Assembly: GCA_020072585.1 (NCBI GenBank)
Contig: JAIQGL010000013.1
Location: 1-64,000, forward strand
Direction of reading: 5' to 3'
Length of the DNA stretch: 64,000 nucleotides
Source of the DNA: Terriglobia bacterium
Lineage (GTDB): Bacteria; Acidobacteriota; Terriglobia; Terriglobales; Acidobacteriaceae
Each line of letters begins with the position of its first letter. Within the stretch, counting starts at the first letter, position 1. The notes below the pieces were generated by a model. That model worked only from the letters and a program-made list of their open reading frames with translations, did no database searches and was not told where the DNA came from. Positions 26,349-35,790 of this stretch are shown here, in pieces. Both the position numbers and the translations under genes were made by a program.

Positions 26349-27434
26349 TTATGCCCTCCAAGCCACGATCAGGCTGGTGACAATGATATTGGCAATGGCC
26401 AGCGGCAGAAGAAACTTCCAGCCAAAGGCCATGAGCTGGTCATAGCGGAAGCGCGGCAGCGTGCCGCGAATCCATATATAGAGAAAAATAAAAAAGAAAA
26501 CCTTGAGCGCGAAATAACCCACTGGCAGCAGAGACTGGAGCAGCGGCGGAAGAAATGCAAGCTGCGGGCCGTGCCATCCGCCAAAGAAGAGTAGGGTAGC
26601 CAGACACGCCACGGTGAACATGTTCACGTATTCCGCCATAAAGAACATGGCAAACTTCATGGAGCTGTATTCGGTATGGTAACCGGCCACCAGTTCTGTT
26701 TCCGCTTCCGGCATGTCGAATGGAATGCGGTTGGTTTCCGCATAGGCCGCCAGCAGATAAATAAAGAAGCCGATGATCTGCGGAAAAATATACCAGTGTG
26801 GCAAAAAGCCCAGCCAAGGATGATCAACGCTGCCCTGAATCTGTGTTTGAACGATCTCACGCAGGCTCAGGCTGCCGGATAGAAGCAGAATGCCGACGAG
26901 TGAGAGCCCAAGAGCAAGCTCGTAGCTGATCATCTGAGCGCTGGCGCGCAGCGAGCCGAGCAGGGAATACTTGCTGTTCGATGACCAGCCTGCCAGTGCG
27001 ACTCCGTAAACGCCGATGGAAGTTACGCCAAGAATAATGAGCAGACCAATATTGATGTCGCTGATGCCGCCGCCCGCTTGAATAATGCCGCTGATCTGGA
27101 GCGCGGTGGTATGCCCGGCGATCGTGATGGTCTCGCCAAAGGGAATCACTGCAATCGAGATCAGAGACATGATCAGGGCCAGCATGGGCGCAAGGATGAA
27201 TAGTCCCTTGTGGACATAGTCCGGCAGCAGGTCTTCTTTAAGAATGAACTTGATGCCATCAGCCAGCGGTTGCAACAGGCCGAAGGGGCCCACGCGGGTT
27301 GGTCCCCAACGGTTCTGGATGCGGCCGATCAGCTTACGCTCCAGCCATGTGGTATAGGCCACGCCCGTGAGCATGATGAAGACCACGAGCGCGATCTTAA
27401 TTACTGCAGCGATGATGAAGGTTGTTATGTCCAC
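26349..27434 (-). CDS. nuoH: NADH-quinone oxidoreductase subunit H
   Basis: 361 residues, about eight membrane helices. The quinone-site region is clear: YTTWLERKLIGRIQNRWGPTRVGPFGLLQPLADG near the N-terminus, and AETNRIPFDMPEAETELVAGYHTEYSSMKFA in the middle. The start is a GTG at 27434 with a modest AGGGA upstream. The 218-base gap to nuoG contains a REP-like repeat. Confidence 0.95.
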   Translation of the reverse strand: MDITTFIIAAVIKIALVVFIMLTGVAYTTWLERKLIGRIQNRWGPTRVGPFGLLQPLADGIKFILKEDLLPDYVHKGLFILAPMLALIMSLISIAVIPFGETITIAGHTTALQISGIIQAGGGISDINIGLLIILGVTSIGVYGVALAGWSSNSKYSLLGSLRASAQMISYELALGLSLVGILLLSGSLSLREIVQTQIQGSVDHPWLGFLPHWYIFPQIIGFFIYLLAAYAETNRIPFDMPEAETELVAGYHTEYSSMKFAMFFMAEYVNMFTVACLATLLFFGGWHGPQLAFLPPLLQSLLPVGYFALKVFFFIFLYIWIRGTLPRFRYDQLMAFGWKFLLPLAIANIIVTSLIVAWRA

Positions 27435-27485
27435 GATCCCTATACAGTGTTGCAGGGGCTAAAGCCCGGTTTCTAAAATGTACGC

Positions 27486-27533
27486 TACGGCACGAGTCAA
27501 CTCGTGCCCTGATACCTGCAGCGGCTGAAGCCA
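27486..27533. repeat. Third copy of the REP-like palindromic repeat, nuoG-nuoH gap
   Basis: TACGGCACG...CTCGTGCCCTGATAC at 27486-27515 is a palindrome (CACGAGTCAACTCGTG) framed like the copies at 3037 and 3103; it continues with CTGCAGCGGCTGAAGCC. A further GGGGCTAAAGCCC word lies nearby at 27457-27469. No coding frame fits the gap. Confidence 0.7.
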
Positions 27534-27652
27534 TTCCGTTTCATGCTCAAAATAGCGAGCCGCCCGATCCTATTGCGCAATCCACAATTCAACACTCTAG
27601 ATTCCACTGAACCGTGTAAAGCCAAGTACTAAGAGTCAAATACCGCCCTTTC

Positions 27653-30022
27653 TCAATCCGCCATCACTTCTTTGTTCTGCGGTGCGCGACGATTTTCCAG
27701 CACGTTGTTCAGTGTCTTTGAATATCGCCCCAGCGTTCCGGAGGTAAACAACGTATCATTCGCGGGAACAATCTGTACCAATCCCTCTGCGACTCCGGCA
27801 TTGCTGCGCTCAGCGGCGTTCACGTGCTGGTCATTGCCTGCCAGCAGCCCCAGACGCGAGAATTCATAGCCGGGCACCAGGCGCTGGATCTCATCGAGCA
27901 TGGCATACGGATCAAAAGGACTGAATCTGGGTTCAAGGTTATTTGCAGTGAGCCATACGGAATGCCGGTCCGCTTCACCGGACTGCGCTCCGCGGGTCTG
28001 GCCCATATCAGCCCGCACACCGCTGCCGAACGGCACCAGCCTGCGCACCTCAGTGCCCATGCGCTCCGCCACGCGAACAATGATTTCAAAATCACTCTTG
28101 ATGCCGGAGATGTCCCCGGCTTTCTTCAGCAATTGCAGATCGCCGCAGGTATTGGTGAAGGTGCCGGATTTTTCATAAGCCGATGCGGCCGGCAAAACCA
28201 CCTCCGCCAGCATGGCCGTCTCAGTAAGAAACAGTTCCTGGACCACGACAAAGGTATTTTGCAGTGCTGCCGGATCAAAGTTGTAATCGACCACCGGATT
28301 TGAACCAACCACGTAGAGAGCGGAGAGTTTCCCGGCCTTGGCGGCCTGCATCATCTCCTGCAGGGGCAGGCCCTTTGTCTTCGACAAGGAGCCCCACTCT
28401 TCGTTGTACTTGTGCGGCCCGTTGATGGCGACATAGCCCGGCAATAGATCAGGGTAGAGGCCCATATCCGCCGCGCCACGCGAGTTGGCGTAGTCGCCCA
28501 GGCAGATGAACTTTGCGCCGGAGGCGCTGCCGAACTTCACCAGTGCAGTAATATCTGCGCCGTTCAGCTCTGAACCGAAAATGATGACCAGATTTTTCTG
28601 GGCCTTCAATTCGTCGCGCAATTGTTTCAGCGCGTCATTGGAGCCACTGGCGCCTGTGAGCGTGCCGGCTGCGGCATCGTCTCCGTTGAGGAAAGCAACA
28701 AGTTTCCCTTCGCGGCCTTCCGGTATCTGCACAAAGCGCGCAGCCTGGCGCTGTAGCTTGATCGGCTGTGCGTTCACCACGTATAGCTTGCCCTGGTTCA
28801 GGCGGACATTGGTACGAATGTTCCAGGCCAGCAGCGGATGGCGCTCCGTGGGATTATTGCCAATCAGCAGGATCGCCGGGGCGCTGGCCACATCACGCAT
28901 AGTTGCTGTGATGTTTTCCTTTCCGGCGATGGCGCGGGCAAAGCCGGCGAAGTCCGCCGTGCGATGGTGGTCAATATTGTTCGTGCCCAGCACGGTGCGG
29001 GCAAATTTCTGGAGAAGATAATTTTCTTCGTTCGTGGTACGGTTGGACCCGATCACTCCAATAGACTGTCCGCCCTTGCTGTCGCGGATCTCGCGCAGAC
29101 GCTTGCCCACATGCTCGATGGCTTCTTCCCAGGTAGTGGGTGTGAGCTTGCCGTCTTTGCGGACCAGAGGCTGGCGCAGCCGGTCTTTGTGATCGAAATA
29201 ATCAAAGCCGTAGCGGCCCTTGATGCACAGAAAATCGCCATTGATGCCGCTTTTGTCCCGGTTATCGCCGCGCACAATGTCCATGCCGGTATCAGAGCGG
29301 CGCACGCCGAGCGTGGTCTTGCAGCCATCGCCGCAATGCGTGCAGATGGTGCCCACGTGCTTCATCTCCCACGGGCGGGTCTTGTAACGGTATGCGCCGG
29401 AAGTAAGGGCTCCAACGGGGCAAATGTCGATGCACATGCCACACTCTTCGCAATTCAGATGGTCGCCTTCATTGGGGGCGATCACGGAACTGGAGCCGCG
29501 GAGCTGCACGCCGAGTGCGGAGACATCCATCCCTTCGCCGCAGACGCGCACGCAGCGGTAGCAGAGAATGCAGCGCGGGCGATCAAAGAAGACAACAGGA
29601 GACCACTGCTGCTCCTCTTTGTGCAGCTTGCCTTCCATATAGCGCGATTCAGCCGCGCCGTACTTGAAGGTCATGTCCTGCAATTCGCATTCGCCACCGG
29701 CGTCGCATACGGGGCAGTCCAGCGGATGATTGCCCAGCAGAAGCTCGATCATCGATTTGCGCGCCTGGCGGATTTCATCCGTGTCAGTGGCCACGACCAT
29801 GCCATCGGTGATCGGCACTGTGCAGGCAGTCTGAAGCTTGGGCATCTTTTCAATGCGCACCAGACACATGCGGCATGCTGCCTGAAGGGAAAGCCCTGGG
29901 TAGTAGCAGAACGATGGGACTTCAATACCCACGGCTTTGCAGGCTTCAATCAGAAGAGTGCCTGCAGGCGCGGTGACCTGTTTGCCGTCGACGGTGATGG
30001 TTACGTTCTTAACTTCAGCCAT
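27653..30022 (-). CDS. nuoG: NADH-quinone oxidoreductase subunit G
   Basis: 789 residues. Electron-carrying subunit. The [2Fe-2S] domain has CYYPGLSLQAACRMC (about 39-53); HPLDCPVCDAGGEC supplies the His/Cys-ligated cluster; CILCYRCVRVC and CEECGMCIDICP the ferredoxin-type clusters; and CTHCGDGC with a later Cys in FLCIKGRYG an additional N7-type cluster. The C-terminal 500 residues form a molybdopterin-oxidoreductase-like domain. Upstream lies the 165-base gap with a large hairpin that separates it from the DinB gene. Confidence 0.95.
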   Translation of the reverse strand: MAEVKNVTITVDGKQVTAPAGTLLIEACKAVGIEVPSFCYYPGLSLQAACRMCLVRIEKMPKLQTACTVPITDGMVVATDTDEIRQARKSMIELLLGNHPLDCPVCDAGGECELQDMTFKYGAAESRYMEGKLHKEEQQWSPVVFFDRPRCILCYRCVRVCGEGMDVSALGVQLRGSSSVIAPNEGDHLNCEECGMCIDICPVGALTSGAYRYKTRPWEMKHVGTICTHCGDGCKTTLGVRRSDTGMDIVRGDNRDKSGINGDFLCIKGRYGFDYFDHKDRLRQPLVRKDGKLTPTTWEEAIEHVGKRLREIRDSKGGQSIGVIGSNRTTNEENYLLQKFARTVLGTNNIDHHRTADFAGFARAIAGKENITATMRDVASAPAILLIGNNPTERHPLLAWNIRTNVRLNQGKLYVVNAQPIKLQRQAARFVQIPEGREGKLVAFLNGDDAAAGTLTGASGSNDALKQLRDELKAQKNLVIIFGSELNGADITALVKFGSASGAKFICLGDYANSRGAADMGLYPDLLPGYVAINGPHKYNEEWGSLSKTKGLPLQEMMQAAKAGKLSALYVVGSNPVVDYNFDPAALQNTFVVVQELFLTETAMLAEVVLPAASAYEKSGTFTNTCGDLQLLKKAGDISGIKSDFEIIVRVAERMGTEVRRLVPFGSGVRADMGQTRGAQSGEADRHSVWLTANNLEPRFSPFDPYAMLDEIQRLVPGYEFSRLGLLAGNDQHVNAAERSNAGVAEGLVQIVPANDTLFTSGTLGRYSKTLNNVLENRRAPQNKEVMAD

Positions 30023-30068
30023 GTTTACCTAAGATCCAAACTTGATATACGTCTTCAACAGCTTCGCT

Positions 30069-30173
30069 GATTTTGGCAATTGGGTAAATTGGTAATTGAA
30101 AACCTGTGTTCCGGAAAGACTTTGTGTTTCCTTTCCAAATTACCCAATTACCAAATTACTCAATTACCAAATC
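30069..30173. repeat. Inverted repeat hairpin in the DinB-nuoG gap
   Basis: The left arm at 30069-30098 and right arm at 30145-30173 are near-perfect reverse complements (26 of about 30 positions), made of short TTGGTAA / TTGGGTAA words. The 46-base loop holds an additional TTACCCAATTACC copy. A transcript of the nuo operon would form a roughly 30-base-pair hairpin here. It resembles the repeats that enclose the two IVP genes but has no gene inside. Confidence 0.75.
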
Positions 30174-30186
30174 TTCCTTGCTCTCG

Positions 30187-30753
30187 CTAGGGCGTTGCAT
30201 CCATACCCTTGAGCGTGTTTCTAATCTCGTGAATCTGTGCCGCGTGCCGCTCGGCATGCTTGGCGATAATGATGGTCATTTCATAGGTGCTCACATTTCC
30301 CGCCGCCGGGTGCGGATGCGTTACCTCAGAAGTGCGAAGGTCTTCCGTGCTCTGCTCCACAAATTGAATCACGCTATTTCTCGTGCTCCGGAACTGAACA
30401 GCTGCCTCAGCAAGACTGGCAAAGCGTCCGCGTGGCTGCCCGCTCTCCGGAGATTGCATCTTGCGGCTTCGGTCGCCGATGACCTGAAGAAATACCTGTT
30501 CACGATTTGGCGCGTCAGCCTGCCTCGGCCTGCGGTCGCTGGTGATGAGCTTCAGCATGATTCCTTCAGCCGAGGTCAGATGCTCGACAGTATCAAGGAC
30601 AGACCAGGAGCCGGGGGACGGTCGCATGCGGCTTTGTTCATCGGAAACGCCAGCAAAGCTGCTCAAAAACTTTTCCTGGCTGGCGAGCAGAAGCGTCACC
30701 AGGAATTCCTTGTCAGAATTCGCGCCAGTCACCGGATTGTTCAGGGCGTTCAT
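30187..30753 (-). CDS. DinB-like metal-binding four-helix protein
   Basis: 188 residues. The helical-bundle pattern of the DinB/YfiT superfamily is clear: VLDTVEHLTSAE (first metal His) and KHAERHAAQIHEI (further His ligands). Members bind divalent metal and some are bacillithiol or maleylpyruvate transferases; this one's reaction is unknown. The start is 3 bases after the nuoF stop, so it is read within the nuo operon between nuoF and nuoG, although it is not a known complex I part. This may be an inserted passenger gene. Confidence 0.8.
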   Translation of the reverse strand: MNALNNPVTGANSDKEFLVTLLLASQEKFLSSFAGVSDEQSRMRPSPGSWSVLDTVEHLTSAEGIMLKLITSDRRPRQADAPNREQVFLQVIGDRSRKMQSPESGQPRGRFASLAEAAVQFRSTRNSVIQFVEQSTEDLRTSEVTHPHPAAGNVSTYEMTIIIAKHAERHAAQIHEIRNTLKGMDATP

Positions 30754-30756
30754 GGG

Positions 30757-32085
<1,329 letters not shown>

Positions 32086-32104
32086 TACCTTTCGTTTCTC
32101 AGTT

Positions 32105-32592
32105 GAAAATTGCCAACAATGCAAAATTGCCAAAGAATCCAAATTGCAGGATCATCTGCCCTTTTTCGCCGTTTGTCGGGACGCGGAGAATATGGCAGTC
32201 AGTTCCCGAGCCTCTTGCAACAAACCGTCCAGTCTTTCCTTTTTCATGATTTTCAGGTCGCAAAGCAGTTCAAGCCAAAAGACAGACTCATCAGCCTCTT
32301 CCACGACAACGCCGATCTTGGAGATAAAATCCGCTCTGGATCGCGCATGACAAGCAGAACGGTAATTGGCTCCAACAGAAGTGCCGCACCGCAGAAGTTG
32401 ATTGCCAATGGTCTGGGCTTCTTTCGTGCCAGGTAGTGCTTGGAATAAATGGATAATGCGAATCGCAAAATCTTTCGTTCGCGCTCTCAGCTTTTCCGTT
32501 CTGCTGTCCATCTCACTCCGTCTCAGAGCTCCACGCCGTTCTTGCCGTCCAATTTGGATTCTTTGGCAATTTTGGCAGTTCTGGCAATTCTC
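32105..32592. mobile_element. Inverted-repeat element enclosing IVP1 between nuoE and nuoF
   Basis: A perfect 25-base inverted repeat lies at 32122-32146 and 32550-32574, and the imperfect pairing extends to about 32105 and 32592. The arms are built of period-9 words (TTTGGCAAT type). Between them lies exactly one gene, the four-helix-bundle protein IVP1. The element fills the space from just after the nuoE stop (32594) to shortly before the nuoF start (32085). It resembles 23S rRNA intervening sequences, which are also an IVP gene inside an inverted repeat. Its mobility is inferred. Confidence 0.65.
32152..32511 (-). CDS. Four-helix-bundle protein, 23S rRNA intervening-sequence protein (IVP) family
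   Basis: 119 residues with the S23/IVP family pattern: RTKDFAIRIIHLFQALPGT, then QLLRCGTSVGANYRSACHARSRADFISKI and VVVEEADESVFWLELL. These are the four-helix bundle core with the conserved (S/C)xSVxANxxEA-like turn. It is over half identical to IVP2 at 33106-33462, ungapped. Family proteins occur in 23S rRNA intervening sequences and as scattered copies with unknown biochemical function; related bAvd proteins bind nucleic acid. Here it lies inside an inverted repeat in the nuo operon. Confidence 0.85.
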   Translation of the reverse strand: MDSRTEKLRARTKDFAIRIIHLFQALPGTKEAQTIGNQLLRCGTSVGANYRSACHARSRADFISKIGVVVEEADESVFWLELLCDLKIMKKERLDGLLQEARELTAIFSASRQTAKKGR

Positions 32593-32593
32593 T

Positions 32594-33070
32594 TCACCGC
32601 TTCTTCCTGTACCCCTCCAGCACCGCGTCCATCTTGTCGTTGGTTAAATTTTCGTGAAAATCGTAGTTCACCTGCACCGCCGGGGCCCAACTGCATGCGC
32701 CGATGCATTCCACTTCTTCCAGAGAAAAGGTCCCGTCCGCCGTGGTCTGTTTGTGACCGATGCCCAGCTTACTCTTGCAATGCTCAAGAATCTCCTCGCC
32801 GCCGCGCAGCATGCAGCTGATATTGGTGCATACCTGGACGTGATATTTGCCCATCGGCTTGGTGTGCAGCAGGGAGTAATAGCTGATCACGTTGCGGACT
32901 TCCAGCTCAGTCAGTTCGGTCTTTTTCGCCAGATGCGCGATTGCTTCGTCGCTCAGATAGCCCAGCTCATCCTGCGTGTAAAGCAGCATGGGAACCAGGA
33001 ACCCGCGCTTGGTCGGGTACTCCTTCATCTTTTCATCGAAAAATTTGTCGAGCTTGTCTGATATCACCAT
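32594..33070 (-). CDS. nuoE: NADH-quinone oxidoreductase subunit E
   Basis: 158 residues. The thioredoxin-like [2Fe-2S] subunit: cysteine ligands in VCTNISCML and ECIGACSWAP. EYPTKRGFLVPMLLYTQDELG is the usual N-terminal helix region. It is bracketed by the two IVP elements: IVP2 between nuoD and nuoE, IVP1 between nuoE and nuoF. Confidence 0.95.
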   Translation of the reverse strand: MVISDKLDKFFDEKMKEYPTKRGFLVPMLLYTQDELGYLSDEAIAHLAKKTELTELEVRNVISYYSLLHTKPMGKYHVQVCTNISCMLRGGEEILEHCKSKLGIGHKQTTADGTFSLEEVECIGACSWAPAVQVNYDFHENLTNDKMDAVLEGYRKKR

Positions 33071-33071
33071 G

Positions 33072-33513
33072 AGATTTCGAATTTAAAATTTCTAATTTTA
33101 AATTTTCAGTTCTTCCTGATCGTACTCGTGGCAGCAGTGAAAATCGCCGTTAATTGCCGGGCTTCTGTTAATAGAGGCTCTGATTTCTCCTTTTTCATTG
33201 TTCCCGATTCAATCAACAATTCGAGCCATAGAGCACTTTCGTCTGCTTCTTCCAGCACTACTGAAAGTCTGGAAAGAAACTCTGCACGCGACCTTGATCT
33301 GCATGCCGCCCGATAATTTGCAGCTACAGATGTTCCAGATCTCAATAACTGTTTTCCCATTACCTGCGCCTCGCCCGTTCGAGGCAAAGCGCGGAACAGT
33401 TTTACCACTCGTAACGCAAAATTCTTTGTTCGGTCCCTGAGTTCTTGCGTTCTTTCGTTCAAAATTTCTACCCAGGTCTGAATTTTTAAATTACAAATTC
33501 AAAATTTAAAATC
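33072..33513. mobile_element. AT-rich inverted-repeat element enclosing IVP2 between nuoD and nuoE
   Basis: The flanks at about 33072-33110 and 33475-33513 are imperfect reverse complements (roughly three quarters matching), built of AAATTT/AATTTAAA words and ending in AGATTT/AAATCT. They fill the gap between the nuoD stop (33519) and the nuoE start (33070) and enclose only IVP2. The arm sequence is different from that around IVP1, but the plan is the same. Confidence 0.6.
33106..33462 (-). CDS. Four-helix-bundle IVP-family protein, second copy
   Basis: 118 residues, a paralogue of IVP1: same length, ungapped, with RTKNFALRVVKLFRALPRT, QLLRSGTSVAANYRAACRSRSRAEFLSRL and LEEADESALWLELL. Its start is a TTG at 33462 (MNERTQEL...), with the stop 35 bases before nuoE. 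The arrangement of gene plus inverted flanks parallels the IVP1 unit two genes along. Function unknown. Confidence 0.85.
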   Translation of the reverse strand: MNERTQELRDRTKNFALRVVKLFRALPRTGEAQVMGKQLLRSGTSVAANYRAACRSRSRAEFLSRLSVVLEEADESALWLELLIESGTMKKEKSEPLLTEARQLTAIFTAATSTIRKN

Positions 33514-33518
33514 TGTTC

Positions 33519-34724
33519 CTACCGATCGATCTCCCCAAGAACGATATCTATACTTCCAATCGCCGCCACCACGTCGGCGATCAAGCGGCCTTCGCACATC
33601 TGAGGTAAAGCTTGAAGGTTGGCGTACGAAGGCGAGCGCATGTGTACACGCATCGGCTTGGCAGTGCCATCGCTCACAATGTAATAGCCCATCTCACCAC
33701 GTGGAGATTCAATCGCGTGGTATACCTCACCTGCCGGCACAGCAAAGCCTTCCGTAACAATCTTAAAGTGATAGATGAGGGCTTCCATCTGCGTCTTCAT
33801 CTTCTCGCGATCGGGAAGAACGATCTTCGGCGCATCGGCTTTGGTGGGACCGGAGGGCATGCCTTCCAGGGCCTGTTTGGCGATCTCGCGCGACTGGCGC
33901 AGCTCGGCAACGCGGCACAGATAGCGGGCCCATACGTCGCCTTCCTTCTGGACCGGCACCGAAAATTTGAAATTTTCATAACCGCAATAAGGCATATCGC
34001 GGCGGATATCAAAGTCCACGCCGCTGGCGCGAAGAGACGGGCCAGTGAGCCCGATGGCAAGGGCGTCGTCAGCGCTGATCTTGGCTACACCCTTCAAGCG
34101 ATCAATGAAGATAAAGTTGCCGGTCAGCAGGTTCTCGTATTCGTCAATTTTTTCCGGGAAGCGGTCAAGGAACTGTTTTACCTTTTCAAAAAAGCCGAGC
34201 GGAGGATCGAGCGCCAGCCCGCCAATGCGGAAGTACGAAGTCATCATGCGCTGGCCGCTGACCATCTCGTAAATGCGGAGCAGATCTTCGCGTTCACGGA
34301 AGCAATAGAGGAAGACCGACATTGCGCCGATGTCCATGGCGTGCGTCCCCAGCCAGACCAGATGCGAGCTGATGCGCTGGAGCTCAGCCAGCAGCACGCG
34401 CATCCATTGCGCGCGAGGCGGGATTTCCAGCCCCAGCAGTTTCTCCACGGCCATGACGTAGCAGAGGTTGTTGACCATGGGGCAGAGATAGTCAATGCGG
34501 TCCGTAAGCGGGACCACCTGCTGATAAAACTTGGCTTCGCAGGTCTTCTCAATGCCGGTATGGAGGAATCCGATGTCCGGCATCATCCGGACAATCGTTT
34601 CGCCGTCGATCTCCAACAGCAGGCGCAACACACCGTGCGTGGACGGGTGCTGCGGGCCCATGTTGAGGATCATGCTCTTATCTTCAGTAGCGTCCAGCAC
34701 CGGATTGGGGTTTAAGTGGCCCAT
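33519..34724 (-). CDS. nuoD: NADH-quinone oxidoreductase subunit D
   Basis: 401 residues, the 49-kDa quinone-site subunit. NMGPQHPSTHGVLRLLLEIDGE, PDIGFLHTGIEKTCE and GFAVPAGEVYHAIESPRGEMGYYIVSD are conserved, ending LIADVVAAIGSIDIVLGEIDR. Its ATG overlaps the nuoC stop (TAATG). NuoC and NuoD are separate, not fused as in enterobacteria. Confidence 0.96.
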   Translation of the reverse strand: MGHLNPNPVLDATEDKSMILNMGPQHPSTHGVLRLLLEIDGETIVRMMPDIGFLHTGIEKTCEAKFYQQVVPLTDRIDYLCPMVNNLCYVMAVEKLLGLEIPPRAQWMRVLLAELQRISSHLVWLGTHAMDIGAMSVFLYCFREREDLLRIYEMVSGQRMMTSYFRIGGLALDPPLGFFEKVKQFLDRFPEKIDEYENLLTGNFIFIDRLKGVAKISADDALAIGLTGPSLRASGVDFDIRRDMPYCGYENFKFSVPVQKEGDVWARYLCRVAELRQSREIAKQALEGMPSGPTKADAPKIVLPDREKMKTQMEALIYHFKIVTEGFAVPAGEVYHAIESPRGEMGYYIVSDGTAKPMRVHMRSPSYANLQALPQMCEGRLIADVVAAIGSIDIVLGEIDR

Positions 34725-35215
34725 TAACGATATCCCTCCACCGGATAGTCCTTGCGCAGGGGATGGCCTTCCCAGTCTTCCGGCAGCATGATACGGCGCA
34801 GGTATGGGTGGCCCAGAAAACGTATGCCAAACAGATCAAACAGCTCGCGCTCAAAGAAATTGGCTGAAGGCCATATCGAAACGATGGATTCCACCGATGC
34901 GTCATCACCGGACAGCCGGACTTTCAGACGTACACGCTCTTTCCGTTTCATGGAGAGTAGGTGATAGGCGAGTTCAAACCGCGGTTCGCGCGGATAGTAA
35001 TCGGCGCAGGTCACGTCAGAGAGGAAGTCTGTTAATCCTTGAGCTTTCAGACGAGCACAGGCTTCGCGGATGGCTTCGCGGGCAATGAAAATTGTCAGTT
35101 CGTCGCGGTCAAATCGGGCGCCCTGGACGGCATCGGCCCGCCAGGCGAGTAGATCGGCGACCATGGGGCGATCTTTTAGTTGTTCAATATCGGTAATGGC
35201 AGGCGCGAGTGGCAT
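34724..35215 (-). CDS. nuoC: NADH-quinone oxidoreductase subunit C
   Basis: 163 residues. The 30-kDa-type subunit: FLSDVTCADYYPREPRFELAYHL, SIWPSANFFERELFDLFGIRF and the signature LPEDWEGHPLRKDYPVEGYR at the C-terminus. It begins 2 bases after the nuoA stop, where nuoB would normally be placed. Confidence 0.95.
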   Translation of the reverse strand: MPLAPAITDIEQLKDRPMVADLLAWRADAVQGARFDRDELTIFIAREAIREACARLKAQGLTDFLSDVTCADYYPREPRFELAYHLLSMKRKERVRLKVRLSGDDASVESIVSIWPSANFFERELFDLFGIRFLGHPYLRRIMLPEDWEGHPLRKDYPVEGYR

Positions 35216-35217
35216 TT

Positions 35218-35610
35218 TCAGTTTCCACCCTTCTCAGAGGCATTCCAGTCCAGTATGCCCTTCTTCCATATATAGAAGAAGCCGACGAGCACCAGACCGA
35301 TGTAAACCATCATCTCCCAGAAGCCAAACATCTTGAGTTCGCGGGCAATCACGGCCCAGGGATAGAGGAAGACCGCTTCCACGTCAAACAGGATAAAGAG
35401 CATGCCAACCAGATAGAACTTGACGCTAAAGCGCTGCTGGGCATCGCCTGTGGGCTCAATGCCGCATTCGTAAGCGGTATTTTTTGCGCGACTCCACTTG
35501 TGCTTGCCAAGCAGATGAGAAAGGGTGACCATGATGGTAGCCAGGGCAATGGCGACGATCACCTGAATCAGCAACGGAATATAATGAGCAAAGTAGCTGT
35601 TTTCCGGCAT
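35218..35610 (-). CDS. nuoA: NADH-quinone oxidoreductase subunit A
   Basis: 130 residues from the ATG at 35610 (MPENSYFAHYIPLL). An in-frame GTG at 35652 would lie at the predicted transcription start and is rejected. Three membrane helices with YECGIEPTGDAQQRFSVKFY and ILFDVEAVFLYPWAV, the conserved acidic loop. First gene of the operon, behind a strong promoter. Confidence 0.95.
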   Translation of the reverse strand: MPENSYFAHYIPLLIQVIVAIALATIMVTLSHLLGKHKWSRAKNTAYECGIEPTGDAQQRFSVKFYLVGMLFILFDVEAVFLYPWAVIARELKMFGFWEMMVYIGLVLVGFFYIWKKGILDWNASEKGGN

Positions 35611-35655
35611 GCAAGGCCTGTACAGAAAGAGCAACTGCAATATGCCAAACACTCG

Positions 35656-35684
35656 AATGTAATTTCCATTCGCGGGAGTGTCAA
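35656..35684 (-). promoter_or_regulatory. Sigma-70 promoter of the nuo operon
   Basis: TTGACA (35684-35679) and TACATT (35661-35656) are spaced by 17 bases on the minus strand. The likely transcription start is near 35649, leaving about 40 bases before the nuoA ATG at 35610. Confidence 0.7.
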
Positions 35685-35790
35685 GCCCTTGACTTTGAAC
35701 GGAGTTAATGATTTCTAATCAGCATCTGACCGGGGCTTGACAGCGCAGAAAAAAGTTCGATCGTCCACGGCATATTTTTTCATTCTTATT

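Noticed and set aside
35611-35652. GTG start for nuoA adding 14 residues
   Set aside because: It falls at the predicted transcription start of the nuo promoter, and the ATG at 35610 begins the conserved NuoA sequence.
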